Shown here piece by piece: positions 43,639 to 52,384 of a stretch of DNA of 64,000 nucleotides (the first letter of the stretch is position 1; every line of letters starts with the position of its first letter). This DNA comes from Candidatus Avedoeria danica. GTDB lineage: Bacteria; Chloroflexota; Anaerolineae; Epilineales; Epilineaceae. The stretch is from the NCBI GenBank assembly GCA_016703025.1, contig JADJCV010000004.1, positions 1,677,501 to 1,741,500 on the forward strand. The letters are read 5' to 3'. The translations under genes were made by a program, and so were the position numbers. The notes below the pieces were generated by a model. The model did not search any database, had not been told where the DNA came from, and saw nothing but the letters and a program-made list of their open reading frames with translations.

Positions 43639-45285
43639 GTGGCCGACGTCAAGATAAACATACCTGGGTTCGGCGAGATTGACGGCCACTCGCCGATCGT
43701 TATCCTAGGACCGAATGGGTCCGGAAAGACACAGCTTGCGCAAAAGATCGCATCTGACAATCAAGTCAGCGCTATCAGTGCTCAGCGCCGCACTTGGGTC
43801 GATGAGGGCCTTCCCGTCCAGGAAGAGCATCAGTTACGCAGCAATATGCAATCGCAACAGAATCGATGGAGGGAACACTCGTGGCAGCCAACAGAAGAGA
43901 TCAACTTTTTGCTCTCGACACTAATTCAAGACCACACGAACATCCTTACCCGAAGAAACGAGGAAGCAATAGAGGCGGAAACATCGTTGGATCCCGTCCG
44001 GGACACCAAACTGATTAGGCTTCAGGACCTCTGGACAAGGTTGTTTCCCAAGCGCAAGCTAGAGATTAGTGGATTCTTCCCGAAAGTCAGACGCCTAGAC
44101 GCCGACGACGAGATGCCGCTGTACCAGCTTAGGCAGATGAGCGATGGCGAGAGAACTGTGCTATACATGGCGGCCCGGGTGCTAGCAGCACAGGAACAAC
44201 TAATCCTTGTGGATGAACCCGAGCTGCACATGCACAGCAGGCTGTCAGTGCGGTTTTGGGACGAGGCCGAGAAATTGCGACCCGACTGTAGATTTCTATA
44301 CATCACTCACGATCTGAACTTCACGATGTCACGTAGGGATGCAACGGTTCTAATAACTCGGCCTGGTGATGTGGCCGAAGCCGTGTTCGCCCAAAATATC
44401 CCTTCCTCGATCGCTATGGAGATCCTTGGCGCTGCAACCTTGCCGTTCTACGCCAAGAGAATCTTCTTTTTCGAGGGTGAGCCGGGAAGAGGGTTCGCAA
44501 GCGAATTCTTTGCGGCGTGGTTTGATGGCGTTGAGACATTCACAATCCCGTCCGGAAATCGAGCGTCGGTTTTCGCGGCTGTGTCTGGCTTAGCCACGGT
44601 AGGGCTCGCGGCAGCAGATGTAATTGGTCTCGTGGATCGTGACTACTACTCTGATTCTGCCCTTAGGGTAAGTGTCAGTGGTGTGACCGTTCTTGATCTT
44701 CACGAGATCGAGAGCGTACTGTGTGATCAACAAGTGGTGGCCGCGCTGGCAGAACACCTCGGCAAGGATACAGGATCAGTGTGGCGGTCGTTTCTGGACT
44801 GCGTGCGTAAGGAGTACAACGGGCAGAATTTGAGTGCGGTGGTGGCGCAGCGGGTGCGATCGCGTGTACGCGAACTTCTTGATGGCGCCTTTAACGGAGG
44901 CCAGATTGCTACTAGTCTCGAGCAGACGTGTTCGAATCACTGCAAGAGTCTCGAGGCACTTGATGTCCCAGCCAAGACATCCGCTATGTTCACGGAGGAA
45001 TCTCAACGTGTGCAGTCTGCCGTCATCACTGGGGGGGTGGAAATGTTACAGATCCTCCCCGGAAAGCACTTGCTCGGCCTGCTTTCGCGTATACTGGGAA
45101 TGGCCAACGCGTCGCAGCTCCAATCCCTGGTAATTCGCTCACTCGACATGCGGCACCTTGGGACTAACGATCCTCTCTTCGCGCTCCCGGGGCGAAGATC
45201 GAAGCGGCACTCCTGGCCTATCTGCCGGCACGCAGAATATAGTTCCTATCACTCTAGGCCGATAAGTGGTTCATTCAGAGAGTGA
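43639..45285 (+). CDS. Fused AAA ATPase-DUF4435 (TOPRIM-like) protein, PARIS/OLD-like
   Basis: I choose GTG 43639 (GGAG 6 bp upstream; GTG 43627 is the alternative). The SMC/ABC-type ATPase half has Walker A GPNGSGKT (24-31), signature LRQMSDGERTVLYMAARVL, Walker B LILVDEPELHMHS and H-loop ITHD. The C-terminal half matches DUF4435/TOPRIM nucleases: FFFEGEPGRGFASEFF, then VIGLVDRDYY and LDLHEIESVL supply the acidic residues. PARIS defence uses AriA (ATPase) and AriB (DUF4435); here both are in one chain. The last ~35 residues look out of frame. A shift in CCCGGGG near 45187 gives GAKIEAALLAYLPARRI with a stop at 45242, probably the true end. Confidence 0.82.
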   Translation: MADVKINIPGFGEIDGHSPIVILGPNGSGKTQLAQKIASDNQVSAISAQRRTWVDEGLPVQEEHQLRSNMQSQQNRWREHSWQPTEEINFLLSTLIQDHTNILTRRNEEAIEAETSLDPVRDTKLIRLQDLWTRLFPKRKLEISGFFPKVRRLDADDEMPLYQLRQMSDGERTVLYMAARVLAAQEQLILVDEPELHMHSRLSVRFWDEAEKLRPDCRFLYITHDLNFTMSRRDATVLITRPGDVAEAVFAQNIPSSIAMEILGAATLPFYAKRIFFFEGEPGRGFASEFFAAWFDGVETFTIPSGNRASVFAAVSGLATVGLAAADVIGLVDRDYYSDSALRVSVSGVTVLDLHEIESVLCDQQVVAALAEHLGKDTGSVWRSFLDCVRKEYNGQNLSAVVAQRVRSRVRELLDGAFNGGQIATSLEQTCSNHCKSLEALDVPAKTSAMFTEESQRVQSAVITGGVEMLQILPGKHLLGLLSRILGMANASQLQSLVIRSLDMRHLGTNDPLFALPGRRSKRHSWPICRHAEYSSYHSRPISGSFRE

Positions 45286-45292
45286 ATCAAGT

Positions 45293-45376
45293 TGCGTCAA
45301 CGGCAAGGACACTCCTTGAACGTCGTAGGTGAGTCTAGCACACCGTACCAGTACCTGGTCACCGATTAGACGCAGG
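45293..45376 (+). repeat. attC-like recombination site 1
   Basis: Left end TGCGTCAACGG (45293-45303) pairs imperfectly with right end CCGATTAGACGCAGG (45362-45376). The internal palindrome ACCAG-TAC-CTGGT (45348-45360) lies within it. It sits just after the AAA/DUF4435 gene and shares TCTAGC and TTAGACGCAGG with site 2. Structure and spacing (~84 bp) resemble integron attC sites, but R' is ATTAGAC, not GTTAGAC. Confidence 0.55.
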
Positions 45377-45447
45377 CATTCTGAGGCTAGCCTGGCTCTG
45401 TGGGTAGGTACATTAGCTAAGAATCAGCCTGCAATCGAGAGGTACTC

Positions 45448-46047
45448 GTGCTCTTTCAGAAGTGTATCACTTTGGCCAATCAGTACGTGCAGGCGCAACT
45501 CGCGACAGCAACGGCCACGTTGTTTGATGCCGAGGGTGCGAAAGAGATTGTGGCACGGCTTAGGCAACTCGACTGGATTTACGAACATGTCGTAGATCTC
45601 GAATCCAAGGAGATTAATGACTATGAACGCACACACGGTGCTCTTCAGGTTGATCAGAACGTAGTGATCGTCTATCTTTCTCAGGATGTCATGGATGATT
45701 CTTCTGTGCCATTCACTACGCACGAGGAATTGCGAGTATTCGCTGAAGCATTCTATTACACTGCCCACAGGCTATTGGTGATCCTAACTCAAAATGCGGC
45801 GGGACTTCCGCATCTAAGGAGGATCAACGCCAACGGTATTCGCAGGGTCCGTAATAACCTTCTAGAACATGCAAACAAGAAGGGCGGGCGGCCGAGTTAT
45901 ACGTTCTCGGTCTCGAATGCTTCTGGAACACGGTTTCGCCCTTTGGCGCGTGCGGAGGAGCCGGACGCATATCTCGATGAAGGCATTCACGCCAACGCTA
46001 AGCAGCTGTGCACTGAGTTGGAGAACCTCCTGATGACGGTCGTATAG
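45448..46047 (+). CDS. HEPN-like protein
   Basis: A 199-residue mainly helical protein with a GTG start (GAGAGG 5 bp upstream). HEELRVFAEAFYYTAHRLL is followed by RINANGIRRVRNNLLEHANK, where R135-x5-H141 fits the HEPN active-site motif Rx4-6H, and vRNxLxEH is typical of this fold. HEPN proteins are often RNases in toxin-antitoxin and abortive-infection systems. Low GC. It lies in cassette-like unit 2, tail to tail with another HEPN-like gene (20 bp between stops). Confidence 0.62.
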   Translation: MLFQKCITLANQYVQAQLATATATLFDAEGAKEIVARLRQLDWIYEHVVDLESKEINDYERTHGALQVDQNVVIVYLSQDVMDDSSVPFTTHEELRVFAEAFYYTAHRLLVILTQNAAGLPHLRRINANGIRRVRNNLLEHANKKGGRPSYTFSVSNASGTRFRPLARAEEPDAYLDEGIHANAKQLCTELENLLMTVV

Positions 46048-46066
46048 CTCCCACATCGGGCCACTG

Positions 46067-47086
46067 TCAGGCAACCTTATTCAGCAGACCGCTTAACAAG
46101 CCCCAAACCACACGCCGCAGTTCGGCCTCACGCGGTGCAAGGTGTGCCTCTGCAATCAGATCCTCTGCTCGGGCACCACCATGACTTATGGAATTTCGGA
46201 TTCTATGCAATCGTAGACGCTCATCAGTGTGCTCGAAACACTCTATAATCGCACGATCTGCATCGTTCGGGACAAATGTGCGGAGAGCGTGACGAGCCTG
46301 AACGGGAAAGCCAGGCGATGCCATTCGATAGGCACGATCGAGTGCTTCCCTGTCGACCTCGCTCCGATCTGGGTTCCAGATCTTCGCGGCCAGCGCACTA
46401 ATCGCTTCAACACTGGGCTTGGAGAGAGGAACGAGTTCGCAAGCTGCCGCAACCAGACACTCAAAAGCGGTCCAGTAGCTAGTAAATGCCCGCACCGTAT
46501 CAAGTCGGTAACCCTCTCCGAGGTGGCTGCGAGGTTCTCGCATCCAGTAAAGTGCAGCCTCCACTCGATGTTTTGTCTGCTCTGGCAGTCTATACAGGAG
46601 TTCCACAAATGTGGCCGCGTCTGAACCGAATGGCTCCGCGCGAGATCCCTTGATCATGCCGGTGAGCGCGCACCACCACACTATGCCCGACGCTCCCCAG
46701 GAGGCAACCGCTTGAGAACCGAGCAATACATTGAGACGACGTATGGCATCGCTGTAATCGCGCACAGAATGGGTCGTGACTGAGATTCGAACACGCAGCA
46801 CGCAAAGGGCCCGGCCGAATACGGTGGTATTGCGCAACGGTTGGCTATAGACGGTGATTCGCAGCTCCTTGTGTACGAGATCAGAGCCAGGCGGCAAGAA
46901 GTCGCCACCAACCAGCACTTCAAGCTCATTGCCCCAATCGGCAGGCCAACGTCGAATGGCCTCGTCGACTTGCGCGAGGGACCATGCAAGTTGCGTTTCA
47001 CAACCAGCGGCGATGAGTTCGCGTGCGCGCTGTACAAGGATCGGTGTCGTTTTCGTGACGTCAGTTCCATCGCTACGCGACAACAC
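46067..47086 (-). CDS. HEPN-domain protein (ApeA/RNase-like)
   Basis: A 339-residue protein (GTG start). The N-terminal ~180 residues are mixed alpha/beta; the C-terminal part is helical. YWTAFECLVAA and RLRLHRIRNSISHGGARAEDL give the classical HEPN arrangement, with R297-x4-H302 as the candidate RNase motif. The same layout (variable N-terminus plus RNxxxH C-terminus) occurs in ApeA-type defence proteins. It is the only gene of the cassette region pointing left, convergent with the other HEPN-like gene; the two might form a pair. Confidence 0.68.
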   Translation of the reverse strand: MLSRSDGTDVTKTTPILVQRARELIAAGCETQLAWSLAQVDEAIRRWPADWGNELEVLVGGDFLPPGSDLVHKELRITVYSQPLRNTTVFGRALCVLRVRISVTTHSVRDYSDAIRRLNVLLGSQAVASWGASGIVWWCALTGMIKGSRAEPFGSDAATFVELLYRLPEQTKHRVEAALYWMREPRSHLGEGYRLDTVRAFTSYWTAFECLVAAACELVPLSKPSVEAISALAAKIWNPDRSEVDREALDRAYRMASPGFPVQARHALRTFVPNDADRAIIECFEHTDERLRLHRIRNSISHGGARAEDLIAEAHLAPREAELRRVVWGLLSGLLNKVA

Positions 47087-47280
47087 GTTCGAGTTTGCCT
47101 CTGTGTAAGGCAGGAGTATCGCTGTCTCCCGAGCCTTGCGGTCAACAGAACCTATTATAGGCGTGTGTAGTTTTGACGGATCAAGGCTGTCGGGCCAGGC
47201 CCTGCCCCGAAGCCGTTACCGCCTGCCGCTCGATTGAGTGGCCCTTGAAATCATCTGTCGGGCCTGTTACACTGTGGAGG

Positions 47281-47371
47281 TGCGTCTAATACTGCATTAG
47301 ACGCGGCAGGGAGGCGATTCGAGGCTGTTTGCCGTCCACTAAGTGCATCTAGCGGAGTCGTTAGACGCAGG
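47281..47371 (+). repeat. attC-like recombination site 2
   Basis: An imperfect inverted repeat ~91 bp long. The left arm starts TGCGTCTAAT (47281-47290) and itself contains a 9-bp hairpin GCGTCTAAT-ACTGC-ATTAGACGC. The right arm ends GTTAGACGCAGG (47360-47371). The two ends pair over ~25 positions with about 18 matches, and an inner CGGCA/TGCCG stem is also present. GTTAGAC fits the attC core GTTRRRY. The recombinase gene starts 66 bp to the right. Confidence 0.65.
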
Positions 47372-47436
47372 TCTCTTGGAGACCCCGGCGCGAAGGCCAA
47401 AGCGCCTTGCCGTTACCCATTGAACCAATACCAACT

Positions 47437-48363
47437 ATGACCACCAGCGACAACGATCAACAGTTCACCGCCCAGACGATGGAGGAGGCCATCCGGCTCT
47501 TCTCGGTCGTTGGTATGCCGGCCCGAGGGCTGTCAGCGCGCACGAGAGTCGAGTATGGCAACGATTTGGCGGAGTTCGCCCGGTTCGTTGCGGATCGTGG
47601 CCTCTCACAGCTTGGCGAGGTGTCCCTCCGGCACCTTGAGGCATACATGGCCCATCTGGACGGGCGCGGGCTCAAGGCCAGCTCGACGAATCGGAAGGCC
47701 CAGACCTTGAAGAGCTTCTTCCGCTTCCTTCACGATCAGAGCGTCCTATCTGAGAACATCGCCGCCCGGCTCGTCCCACCGCGGATCCCGAGGCGCGAGC
47801 CTCGGTTCCTCAGTGAGATCGAGTACAAGGAGCTCCTGCGCACCTGCTCCCACAGTCCACGCGACGCGGCGCTCGTGGAGCTTCTCCTGCAGACCGGCAT
47901 GCGGCTGTCTGAGGTTGCCGGCCTGACGTGGTCTGATGTGGAGCTGCCGGCGAAGGTGACGCCCGAGCCGGACAACGTTGGGCACGCCCGGATCACCCGG
48001 AAGGGTGGAAAGGTCGTCCTCGTGCCGCTCAACTACAAGGCCTGTCGGGTGCTCAAGACCTGGAAGGCTACGCGGCACAAGAGGGCTGAGGGGTGTGATG
48101 CCGTGTTCGTCTCCAAATACGGCTTGAGGCTCTCCAAGCGGGCGATCCAGGACACGGTGGCCAAGCATCTGGCGGCCGCGAAGATCACCGGCGCCTCCGT
48201 TCACAGCCTTCGGCACACGATGGCGACCCACCACATCGCCCGAGGCACCGATCTCAAGACCGTGCAGGAGACCCTGGGGCATGCCGACCTGGCGACCACC
48301 GCTCTCTACGTGTCTCTGGCCAAGCAGGCGCAGAAGCGGGCGCTGCAGGAGCATGCACTATGA
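47437..48363 (+). CDS. Xer-type tyrosine recombinase/integrase
   Basis: A 308-residue recombinase starting MTTSDNDQQF. The N-terminal SAM-like core-binding domain (~25-115) contains LSARTRVEYGNDLAEFARFV. The catalytic domain holds all active-site residues: Arg in LLLQTGMRLSEVAGL, Lys in ITRKGGKVV, HSLRH, LGH and Tyr in TTALYVSL. It lacks the extra I2 helix of integron IntI, so it is XerC/D-like. It lies directly beside attC-like site 2 and is the obvious candidate to move the flanking cassettes. Confidence 0.9.
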   Translation: MTTSDNDQQFTAQTMEEAIRLFSVVGMPARGLSARTRVEYGNDLAEFARFVADRGLSQLGEVSLRHLEAYMAHLDGRGLKASSTNRKAQTLKSFFRFLHDQSVLSENIAARLVPPRIPRREPRFLSEIEYKELLRTCSHSPRDAALVELLLQTGMRLSEVAGLTWSDVELPAKVTPEPDNVGHARITRKGGKVVLVPLNYKACRVLKTWKATRHKRAEGCDAVFVSKYGLRLSKRAIQDTVAKHLAAAKITGASVHSLRHTMATHHIARGTDLKTVQETLGHADLATTALYVSLAKQAQKRALQEHAL

Positions 48364-48419
48364 TTTGCCTTCCACCACATCCTCCGGAGCCAACCAGGCT
48401 CGGTGACCTTCACACACTA

Positions 48420-48617
48420 CTACTTTCTACGTCCCGCTACGATTCCCATGACGACACTTATCAATAACAGCATAGTACCATGCTCCATGGAGAGGAATAA
48501 CCCCAGCCTGGCAAACAAGACGGACACCATGACTCCAAGGCCAATTCCCATTAATAGTATGGACCAAAGCAAGAGCCTGGAGATATGTATCCCTTGATTG
48601 ATTGAGCGCACGATCAT
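48420..48617 (-). CDS. Small two-helix membrane protein
   Basis: A 65-residue protein with two hydrophobic segments (LLLWSILLMGIGLGVMVSVLF and GTMLLLISVVMGIVAG) and a basic end. AAAGGAG lies very close to the ATG. The base composition is AT-rich like the next gene. No family recognised; it could be an accessory peptide of the mobile region. Confidence 0.5.
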   Translation of the reverse strand: MIVRSINQGIHISRLLLWSILLMGIGLGVMVSVLFARLGLFLSMEHGTMLLLISVVMGIVAGRRK

Positions 48618-48865
48618 TACTCCTTTGTTATTTCCTCAATGGTGATACGTCACCATGGCAAAGTATTTTGATCATGAAGTCCCAAGGAGCAACGTGCTCG
48701 CTCACACGTGTGCCTCCTCAGCACGACACAGCACTTCGGGTGGAGGCGACTATGGCATGGGCCAGCTCCTCATATGCCGCTCGGGCAGCCGGCTGAACCA
48801 TTACTCCAACTGCCCCGTCATCTGTCACGCGGCTCTGACTCCTTCCTGTCCGCTTGCTGGTTATC

Positions 48866-50782
48866 CTAGGGGCAGGGCGTGGGCGTTGGTACATTGGGGG
48901 TAGCGGTAACGAATGCGCAGGCCCATGCAAGTCCACGTGTACATAGCCATCTGCACGATGCGATGTCACCCTGTGTGCAGTTACATTTAACGGTGTCGCA
49001 TGCCTCATCAAATCCGAGCTCGCAGCCAGGCCAACAGGCTCCGGGTATAGCCCAGCAGCTGCATCGCTGAAACGCCGTAACTTGACCACACACGCCCGCT
49101 ACCGCAGTCGGCGTTAACACCGGTGTGGGCGTGACTGTCTTTGTTGAGATCGGTGTATTGGTAAGGATCGGCGTCGGGGTACGTGTGCTAGTTGGCGTGG
49201 GAGTTAGGGTGCATTCTACCGGATCACACAGCCTAGCAGCACAGGCCGTCAATCCACCAAGACTATTCATCATCTTGGCCGTAATCCACTGTCCATAAAA
49301 TACCCAACATGCCGCTTGAACCGGGCCAGGTACCCCAAAGGAGCAAACTAGCGCGTATGCGATCCCATATGCCGCCAACTTCCGGAACGCCGATGCGGTT
49401 GGGTCCCAGCAGTCCGATATATCGCACGGCGCCCATGGATTGAATGAATCAAAAACGTCGTCCCCGGCGAAAGTCTCCAGTGATGCAAGATCATCGTAAG
49501 CAGCAACGATAAGGGGAATAAAATATGCGACCTGATGAGATCCTTCGTCCTCCCAGGAGTATGTGGTTAGCAATCCGCCCACCGAGTACTCGCCACTCAT
49601 TGATTGTAGTCGTCCGACAACTGATGCAACGCTAATCCCGTCAATAGCGGGTACCTGCTCAAATTCAATACTATCGCTTACATCAAGCTCTGCTGATGTG
49701 GTCGCCTCACTTCCAGCAACATACGCATAGGCATTCCATTCATTATAGCCCGTAGATTCTAGTCGGACATGATCACCCGCGATTATGTCATATTGACTGT
49801 CGAATATTTCTCCAAGCGCAGCCTCCACATCGACTAAATTATTGCTCGGGACAGTGTATGGCTCAGGCCATGATGGGGTCGGTGTTGCAGGGAAGCCCGG
49901 TGGACAGGAGCACTCCTCGACACATTGCCCATATAGTATGTAGTCATCAAGTATGAGGATTATCGTTGCGGCCGTAAGCCCCTGCGCACAAATACCGGAA
50001 AAGGGGTCAGGAATGATTCCACAGCCCAGAATAAGGATTCGCATTTCTGTGAATGACGCTGCGGCTGATGAGAAGAACAAACTGGCACACAAATCTTCAC
50101 ACTGGCCGCCTCCACCTACTTCCTCCAGCATTTCCACCATATCGTTCCATTCGATTGAAAATGCCTCTGCGCGATCTCCGTTGGACTCTTCGCTTCCAGA
50201 TGTACCCCAAGGCAGGAAGGTGTGAGTTGTCACGACACCGTTAACTGTATTAACGCCAACGAAATCTATTCCGATCACATTTTTGACGAAGACACCATTG
50301 TCAATATCAGCGGCTGCAATTGCTATAGAGCTTACATAGAATGAGTCGCTCGGGTCCAGTTCGTCTGGCACATCAAGTTCGAACCAATCCGTATATGCGA
50401 TTGCGGATCCAGATGATGCCTCATGTCCGTCTACAACAAGTATTGGGTATTGCCCTTCGTCTAGCGCGTCTAATTGGATATATGATTTGTTTCTGACAAA
50501 CTCATATTCTGTTCCCCATAAGTCTATCCACGTGTCGAATAGATCCGGGCCGTACATATCGTGCGCCGAAGCAAGACTTGAATCATGGGTTCGATCCTTG
50601 TTGTCAATTGTCAAGGATTGACTGCCGAGTCCGAAAAGAATTCCAACAATAGCGCAAATGGTCACAATGAACACGAATAGTGTTGTCCGTCGCAGATGAT
50701 TACTGACTGCCTTACTCCTGCTCACCAGTCTGCTCCTTGCTTGGTGTAATATGGTCTGGCCCTGTTCCGACGAGACCCTCAT
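48866..50782 (-). CDS. Low-GC secreted/membrane-anchored protein with Thr/Pro linker
   Basis: A 638-residue protein with an N-terminal signal anchor (TTLFVFIVTICAIVGILFGLG). The exported part has two similar beta-rich stretches (TYNEW-type and SYIQLDALDEGQYPILVVDG; YDIIAGDHVRLESTGYNEWN). About 30 cysteines suggest extracellular disulfides. A TPTPTSTRTPTP linker precedes a Cys-rich C-terminus (CGQVTAFQRCSCWAIPGACW). The codon bias is strikingly AT-rich compared with other TP-linker proteins in this window, implying recent arrival. No known domain recognised. Confidence 0.75.
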   Translation of the reverse strand: MRVSSEQGQTILHQARSRLVSRSKAVSNHLRRTTLFVFIVTICAIVGILFGLGSQSLTIDNKDRTHDSSLASAHDMYGPDLFDTWIDLWGTEYEFVRNKSYIQLDALDEGQYPILVVDGHEASSGSAIAYTDWFELDVPDELDPSDSFYVSSIAIAAADIDNGVFVKNVIGIDFVGVNTVNGVVTTHTFLPWGTSGSEESNGDRAEAFSIEWNDMVEMLEEVGGGGQCEDLCASLFFSSAAASFTEMRILILGCGIIPDPFSGICAQGLTAATIILILDDYILYGQCVEECSCPPGFPATPTPSWPEPYTVPSNNLVDVEAALGEIFDSQYDIIAGDHVRLESTGYNEWNAYAYVAGSEATTSAELDVSDSIEFEQVPAIDGISVASVVGRLQSMSGEYSVGGLLTTYSWEDEGSHQVAYFIPLIVAAYDDLASLETFAGDDVFDSFNPWAPCDISDCWDPTASAFRKLAAYGIAYALVCSFGVPGPVQAACWVFYGQWITAKMMNSLGGLTACAARLCDPVECTLTPTPTSTRTPTPILTNTPISTKTVTPTPVLTPTAVAGVCGQVTAFQRCSCWAIPGACWPGCELGFDEACDTVKCNCTQGDIASCRWLCTRGLAWACAFVTATPNVPTPTPCP

Positions 50783-51216
50783 CTCCGGCTCCGACGCCCG
50801 GCCCGCCCTATCTATGACGCCCTCTCGATTTTATGTCGAGCGCCGGTCGCTCTGCCCTTCACGTTGTACCCGTCGCAACGCAATCGCCCCCGCCCGGAGC
50901 AACTCCGAGACAGGGGCGACGGATCACGCGGCTTGATAGGGCGGCGTCCGAATGTAGCCGGCGCACCGAGGGGCCGTAGGAGACCTTGCAGACCGGACAG
51001 CTCGTTCATTGGAGCCTTGATGGGGTGGCTCTGAGCGGCGGAGCAATGTGAGCGGCGACAAGGTACCATATGGGAATACGTATGTCAACCCCTTATTTTC
51101 TGCGCGATAGTCGGGTCTCGCTCAGGCTATAGCTGCCGCCCATCGGCTCTTCAAATGGCTTTGGTCGACTTCCGGTCAAGGCAACTGCCTCGCGTCCGTT
51201 GGGCACCCCACCTCGA
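50783..51216. other. Intergenic region left of the resolvase
   Basis: About 430 bp holding the promoter of the minus-strand secreted protein. I see no intact gene; GC returns to high values near 50850-50940. Confidence 0.5.
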
Positions 51217-51772
51217 TCAGGGTCGCCGACGCAGATACTCATACAGCGTGGGCTTGGAGATTCCCACCAGCTGACAGATCTCCGCGATCGGCCGTTTTCG
51301 CTCGTCGTACAGTTGATAGAGGAGCTGAACCTGGGCTTCGCCGAGCTTCTTCAGGCGACCGCTCTGCTTGCCTCGAGCACGCGCAGCCGCCAGGCCAGCC
51401 ATTGTCCGTTCCCGGATCAGGGTTTCGCTCGAACTCAGCCAGCGCCCCGAAGATCTGAAACACGAGGCGGCCCGCGCTGGTCGTCGTGTCAATGGCCTCC
51501 TTCAGGCTCTTGAGTCCGATCCCTCGCTCCTCCATCTGACCGACCACCTCAATCAGATTCTTGAGCGAGCGCCCCAATCGATCCAGCCGCCACACGACCA
51601 GCGTGTCGCCCTTTCGAGCAAAGCTGATGGCCTCCGCAAGCCCTGGTCGCTGCGCCACCGCGCCGCTCAGCCGGTCCTCGAATATCCGCTCACACCCAGC
51701 CTTGGTGAGGGCATCGACCTGGAGATCGAGATTCTGGTCCTCGGTCGAGACCCGCGCGTAGCCAATTAACAT
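51217..51772 (-). CDS. Serine recombinase (Tn3-type resolvase) with frameshift
   Basis: A resolvase/invertase starting MLIGYARVSTEDQNLDLQVDAL with the catalytic serine in YARVS and later GDTLVVWRLDRLGRSLKNLI and LVFQIFGALAEFER. Near 51430 the frame breaks; one base over it continues as ETLIRERTMAGLAAARARGK and a C-terminal HTH (AEICQLVGISKPTLYEYLRR), ending at 51217. The joined length (~184 residues) is normal for the family. It lies ~95 bp left of the transposon's left end and may belong to a different element. Confidence 0.85.
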
Positions 51773-51871
51773 ATGTGTGCCATACGATCCCCTGCGACGT
51801 CTGAAAAGTCAGTCCGTTGAGATGATTTCTAACTCTAGCAATCTTACTGACTTACCTTACCGCTTGTCAAG

Positions 51872-51897
51872 TGTGATCTTCCTCGGTATCTGTCGCC
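51872..51897 (+). repeat. Left terminal inverted repeat of the transposon
   Basis: Perfect 26-bp inverted match to 55830-55855, containing TCCTCGGTATCTGTCGCC. A diverged inner copy (CGCTATCTGTCGCCGG) follows at 51908-51923. Confidence 0.85.
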
Positions 51898-52011
51898 TTT
51901 TCTGCACCGCTATCTGTCGCCGGTCGGCCATTGTGGACGTAGGCCCGGAGCGATTGTGATGGCAGAGATTGCTTGGCAGTCCGATCCTCTCCAGCCTCGC
52001 AGAGCCGACAG

Positions 52012-52272
52012 TCAGACCGCCATCAGCGGCCTTTGCTCTAGCTTCCCCGCCGCCAGTCCGTCGAATTCGATCCCAGGTGGTTCAACTCCAAATGGCCCCG
52101 CATCTCCTCTACCTTGATTGACCACGCACAATCGGCTGCCGTAGCATCCACCCTCTATGTAGCCGAGGAGGTCTGGTCGCGCTTGTGCGACCGCGGATCG
52201 CGCTGGAACCAGAACGATGACCGCGTGACAGACGATAAGCGTAGCTAGCAGCAGTTGTGATCGCCCGATCAT
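52012..52272 (-). CDS. Small secreted protein (transposon passenger)
   Basis: An 86-residue protein with GGAGG 6 bp before its ATG and a clear signal peptide (LLLATLIVCHAVIVLVPARSAVAQA). The mature part is short with two cysteines (GYIEGGCYGSRLCVVNQGRG). It lies between the left transposon end and the recombinase gene, so it is carried as cargo. No family recognised; it may be a truncated piece of a larger exported protein. Confidence 0.55.
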   Translation of the reverse strand: MIGRSQLLLATLIVCHAVIVLVPARSAVAQARPDLLGYIEGGCYGSRLCVVNQGRGDAGPFGVEPPGIEFDGLAAGKLEQRPLMAV

Positions 52273-52371
52273 CGTGGCCTCCGATCTTGGTTAGCGATTG
52301 CCCTCAGCGGCCAGTCTATAGCCACCCGGTCCACACGTCAATCCACTTCCCAGAACAGCCCTTCTGTGTAG

Positions 52372-52377
52372 TATACT
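52372..52377 (+). promoter_or_regulatory. -10 element at the recombinase start
   Basis: TATACT lies 7 bp before the ATG at 52385 and no ribosome site is present. Transcription from here would begin at about the start codon, implying a leaderless mRNA. The -35 match is weak. Confidence 0.4.
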
Positions 52378-52384
52378 GGTCAAT

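Noticed and set aside
47437..48363. Classical integron integrase IntI
   Set aside because: The region between the catalytic Lys and the HxxR box lacks the extra I2 helix of IntI, so the protein is called Xer-type.
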